Virus record (IMG/VR): IMGVR_UViG_3300030450_002886
Coordinates: 2,730-26,500 of that record
Length of the DNA: 23,771 nucleotides
Source: a virus
Strand: one strand, 5' to 3'
The position numbers were made by a program, and so were the translations under genes. Numbering within the stretch: the stretch's first letter is position 1; each line of letters starts with the position of its first letter. The notes under the pieces are model-generated. The model worked only from the letters and a program-made list of their open reading frames with translations, was not told the origin of the DNA and made no database searches. This document shows, piece by piece, positions 21,508 to 23,771 of the stretch.

Positions 21508-23042
21508 AATATCAATAATCCTCTTTGATCATATACACTATCTGTATTTTCTTCTGTCATTATCTCGCCTAAAGCCATTACCAATGCTACCATTCCATCT
21601 ACTTTTTCTTTAGATTTATTTTTAGCTATCTTAATATTCCCAGCGGGGTCTTCTTGGATTGCTACGTTACTAAGCATCCAATTCATACAGGGATTATCAT
21701 TATGTATAATCTGTTTTCCTATAATTAGCTTTTCTAATTCTTTAGTAGGAGCAGACATACTAACAAAGCCTTGCCCAAAAGGCGACATATTAGCTCCATC
21801 GTTTTGTAAATCTATTACAAGTTGAGATGCATTCCATCTATCATAAGCAATAGATTGTAACCTATATTTTTTAGATAGCTCATTTATTTTTTCTTTTATA
21901 AAATTATAATCTGCTACATCGCCCTCAGTTGCTATAATATGTCCTTGATTTTTCCAAGTTACATAATCTACCCCATCTCTTTCACTTCTTTTTTTTGCGT
22001 TTTCTTCTGGAATAAAAAGATGAGGTAGGACCACATATTTATCATCTATATTAAATAATAAAACTAAAGCACTTATATCTCTTGTAGATGCGAGGTCTAA
22101 TCCTGCCCAACATTCTTTTCCCTCTAATGTAGAGTAGTCAAATTCTTGGTAGCATTCCATCCATTCATTATTTGGTATCCATACTGCTAAGCTATCGGTC
22201 CAAATATTTAACATTAATCTTTTAAAAGTATTTTGATATGATGGTACATCTACTGCTCTTTGGCTTTCAATCTCCATGTAATTCTTTTTTAAACTTACTC
22301 CATAATTAGGATTCGCTTTTTTCCATACCTCCTCATCAGTAATATCATCATCCATCTCAGCTTCAAAAATACAGGGATAAAATGTTTCATCTTTAACTGC
22401 TTGACTTTCAACTTGTTGGGCATATTTATAAATCTCATAACAGATACTATTCCTATCATATCCAGCAGTAGTAATAGCAATAGTCAATGGTTGCCTCCTA
22501 CTACCTACTGATGTAGTTAGCGTATCCCACAAATCTCTGTTGGGCTGTGTATGTAACTCATCAAAGATAATACAGTTAGCATTGAAGCCATGTTTTGTTT
22601 TGCTGTCAGAACTTATTGCTTGATAATAATTTCCTTTGCCTTCATTGATAATAGAATTACGATAGACTTTAGCTCTATTACTTAATTCGGGATTACCAAC
22701 TATCATTCCTTTTGCTATCTCATGAACTATCCCTGCTTGTTGTCTATCCCCAGCGGCAGAGTATATTTCGCTACCTCTCTCATCATCTGCAAATAACATA
22801 TATAAAGCTAAGGCAGATGCTAATGTTGATTTACCATTCTTTCTTCCAATCTGAATATAAGCTGTACGATATTTTCTTAAATCTGTTTTCTTATTCTTCC
22901 ATCCAAATAAATCTGATACTATTTTCTTTTGCCAATCCTCTAATAAAAAAGGCTTTCCACTCAGCTCTCCTTTGGTATGAGTTATAAAAGTTTCAATAAA
23001 TCCAACTGCTTTATTAGCAGCGCTTTCATCAAAGTAATACAT
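21504..23042 (-). CDS. terL: Terminase large subunit (Terminase_1 type)
   Basis: A 512-residue packaging motor and nuclease. N-terminal ATPase: Walker A GRKNGKST (66-73), Walker B CIIFDE (157-162, catalytic Glu162), and coupling motif TTAG (191-194). C-terminal RNase H-like nuclease: Asp316 in WAGLDLASTRD, Asp401 in IAYDRW, Asp482 in KVDGMVALVMAL, spaced as in the family. The length is normal and no truncation is visible. It follows the small subunit by a one-base TAATG overlap. The HK97-type neighbours suggest cohesive-end packaging, but the end type cannot be read from the protein. Confidence 0.95.
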   Translation of the reverse strand: MYYFDESAANKAVGFIETFITHTKGELSGKPFLLEDWQKKIVSDLFGWKNKKTDLRKYRTAYIQIGRKNGKSTLASALALYMLFADDERGSEIYSAAGDRQQAGIVHEIAKGMIVGNPELSNRAKVYRNSIINEGKGNYYQAISSDSKTKHGFNANCIIFDELHTQPNRDLWDTLTTSVGSRRQPLTIAITTAGYDRNSICYEIYKYAQQVESQAVKDETFYPCIFEAEMDDDITDEEVWKKANPNYGVSLKKNYMEIESQRAVDVPSYQNTFKRLMLNIWTDSLAVWIPNNEWMECYQEFDYSTLEGKECWAGLDLASTRDISALVLLFNIDDKYVVLPHLFIPEENAKKRSERDGVDYVTWKNQGHIIATEGDVADYNFIKEKINELSKKYRLQSIAYDRWNASQLVIDLQNDGANMSPFGQGFVSMSAPTKELEKLIIGKQIIHNDNPCMNWMLSNVAIQEDPAGNIKIAKNKSKEKVDGMVALVMALGEIMTEENTDSVYDQRGLLIL

Positions 23043-23518
23043 TAATCAAAGTAGTTATTTATTTGTGTATTGTTAGTAACTTTAGGAGCAGAGATGTTAG
23101 CTCTTGCAACAGGTGTTATTCCAAATTGCGTAGCAAGTTTTAAAGCATTAGCCAACGCATCGTTTTTCATTTTCATTAATGGCTTGGCTTGTCGCCTTAC
23201 TACATCCCCCTCTCCATTAAAAAATTCATCTACCCTTCCAACTTCTCTAAGTTTCATCTCACATTCAATATATAAACTCATCTCATTACAGTAGGCTTCA
23301 ATCATTTTTAAATCAACAGAATGTAACATCTCTAAATTAAATAATTGATTAGTGATCTTATCCCATTCTTCTTTGCCTATTGGAGAAAGCCATTCTGGAG
23401 CAGTAGGTAAATAATTACATAAATCTACCTGCATCTCATTCTCTACTATTCTATCTGAACGTAAAGTACCAGCCATACTCTTTAATTTAGTAGGTGTTTT
23501 CTTTCTGCCTTTAGCCAT
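23042..23518 (-). CDS. terS: Terminase small subunit (P27 family)
   Basis: A 158-residue protein that recognises phage DNA for packaging. It fits the P27 family: basic N-terminus GRKKTPTKLKSMAGTLRSDR, then LPTAPEWLSPIGKEEWDKIT, helix LEMLHSVDLKMIEAYCNEMS, and a C-terminal core RRQAKPLMKMKNDALANALK followed by LATQFGITPVAR, which is the family signature. It overlaps the zinc-ribbon gene by 8 bases and the large subunit by one base. Any cos or pac site is probably nearby but was not recognised. Confidence 0.9.
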   Translation of the reverse strand: MAKGRKKTPTKLKSMAGTLRSDRIVENEMQVDLCNYLPTAPEWLSPIGKEEWDKITNQLFNLEMLHSVDLKMIEAYCNEMSLYIECEMKLREVGRVDEFFNGEGDVVRRQAKPLMKMKNDALANALKLATQFGITPVARANISAPKVTNNTQINNYFD

Positions 23519-23696
23519 TTTTTAAAGCGCTATCATTTAAAATTATTGTTGGTATCCCAAATCCTTTATCTATGTTTTCCATAAACGTATTACAACATTT
23601 TGCTTCTTTGCTTACAATTTTATTTTCAAAAAAAATTAAAGTTGTTTTCAAAAATTCTTTTTTTGTTTTACACTTTTTACATCTGTATAATCCCAT
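23511..23696 (-). CDS. 61-residue zinc-ribbon-like protein upstream of terminase
   Basis: MGLYRCKKCKTKKEF opens with a CxxC knuckle (Cys6, Cys9), answered by a second pair KEAKCC (Cys34, Cys35), forming a short zinc-ribbon. The C-terminal part GFGIPTIILNDSALKNG is a sequence style I associate with the gene just before terminase in Bacteroidota phages. Function is unknown; a DNA-binding or packaging aid is plausible. It overlaps the small terminase start by 8 bases. Metal binding is inferred from cysteine spacing. Confidence 0.65.
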   Translation of the reverse strand: MGLYRCKKCKTKKEFLKTTLIFFENKIVSKEAKCCNTFMENIDKGFGIPTIILNDSALKNG

Positions 23697-23707
23697 CTAT
23701 ATTGGTT

Positions 23708-23770
23708 TTAGTTTGAACTTAAACTGATAGCTATACCTAAACATCTAATTATGACATCGATATAATCTCT
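23708..23770 (-). CDS. Possible 3' end of an upstream gene (partial)
   Basis: From the window edge one minus-strand frame is open for 20 residues (RDYIDVIIRCLGIAISLSSN) and ends at TAA, 11 bases before the zinc-ribbon ATG; the other two frames stop sooner. The spacing fits a preceding gene, but the fragment is too short for family recognition and may be chance. Confidence 0.3.
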   Translation of the reverse strand, partial: RDYIDVIIRCLGIAISLSSN

Positions 23771-23771
23771 A

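Overview
This window looks like most of the genome of a tailed phage or prophage (siphovirus type, with HK97-fold head genes and a TP901-1-like long tail) that infects a member of the Bacteroidota. The host call rests on four things: very low GC; start codons preceded by A-rich leaders rather than Shine-Dalgarno sequences; one clean TAnnTTTG -7 box, the Bacteroidota promoter signature; and small proteins that typically accompany terminase and portal in phages of this phylum. All convincing genes lie on the minus strand, so the map reads from high to low coordinates. Genes are packed with ATGA or TAATG stop/start overlaps. No integrase, repressor, tRNA, IS element or CRISPR array was seen, so lysogeny cannot be judged.

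Layout in transcription order. (1) Packaging and head, about 23.7-17.4 kb: zinc-ribbon protein, small and large terminase, small accessory protein, portal, prohead protease with an extra N-terminal module, major capsid protein followed by an intrinsic terminator, gp6-like connector and head-tail adaptor. (2) Neck and tail, about 17.1-7.9 kb: gp10-like neck protein, a tail-completion domain fused to a LamG lectin-like domain, two small proteins, a beta-rich virion protein, two tandem tail-tube paralogues, a tail assembly chaperone pair joined by a lambda-type -1 frameshift site (GGGAAAAAAG), tape measure, and a 1078-residue distal tail protein. (3) Lysis and surface module, 7.9-4.4 kb: lipoprotein/beta-barrel candidate, membrane-anchored coiled coil, a secreted thioredoxin fold without its CxxC, 3TM holin, two micro-genes, M15 endolysin, a small outer-membrane barrel, and a 74-residue hydrophobic protein, closed by a strong terminator. 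(4) A lone HTH/coiled-coil/metallophosphoesterase gene, whose start codon abuts that terminator. (5) Early/replication module, 3.0-0 kb: a control region with -7 box, direct repeat and hairpin, then a small membrane protein, an OB/SSB-like protein with a -PF tail, a stand-alone DnaA domain IV, two winged-helix proteins, an unknown replication-associated protein, and a cytosine-C5 methyltransferase that runs off the window.

The genes form a conventional head-tail-lysis programme. The points most worth following are the LamG domain placed at the tail terminator, the tube-protein duplication (65 of 144 identical residues in a gap-free hand alignment), the frameshift cassette with a structured leader, the redox-dead thioredoxin and outer-membrane proteins among the lysis genes, and the HTH-phosphoesterase whose GNHx motif has lost its histidine. 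I did not find a clear defence island or a wholly new multi-gene system.
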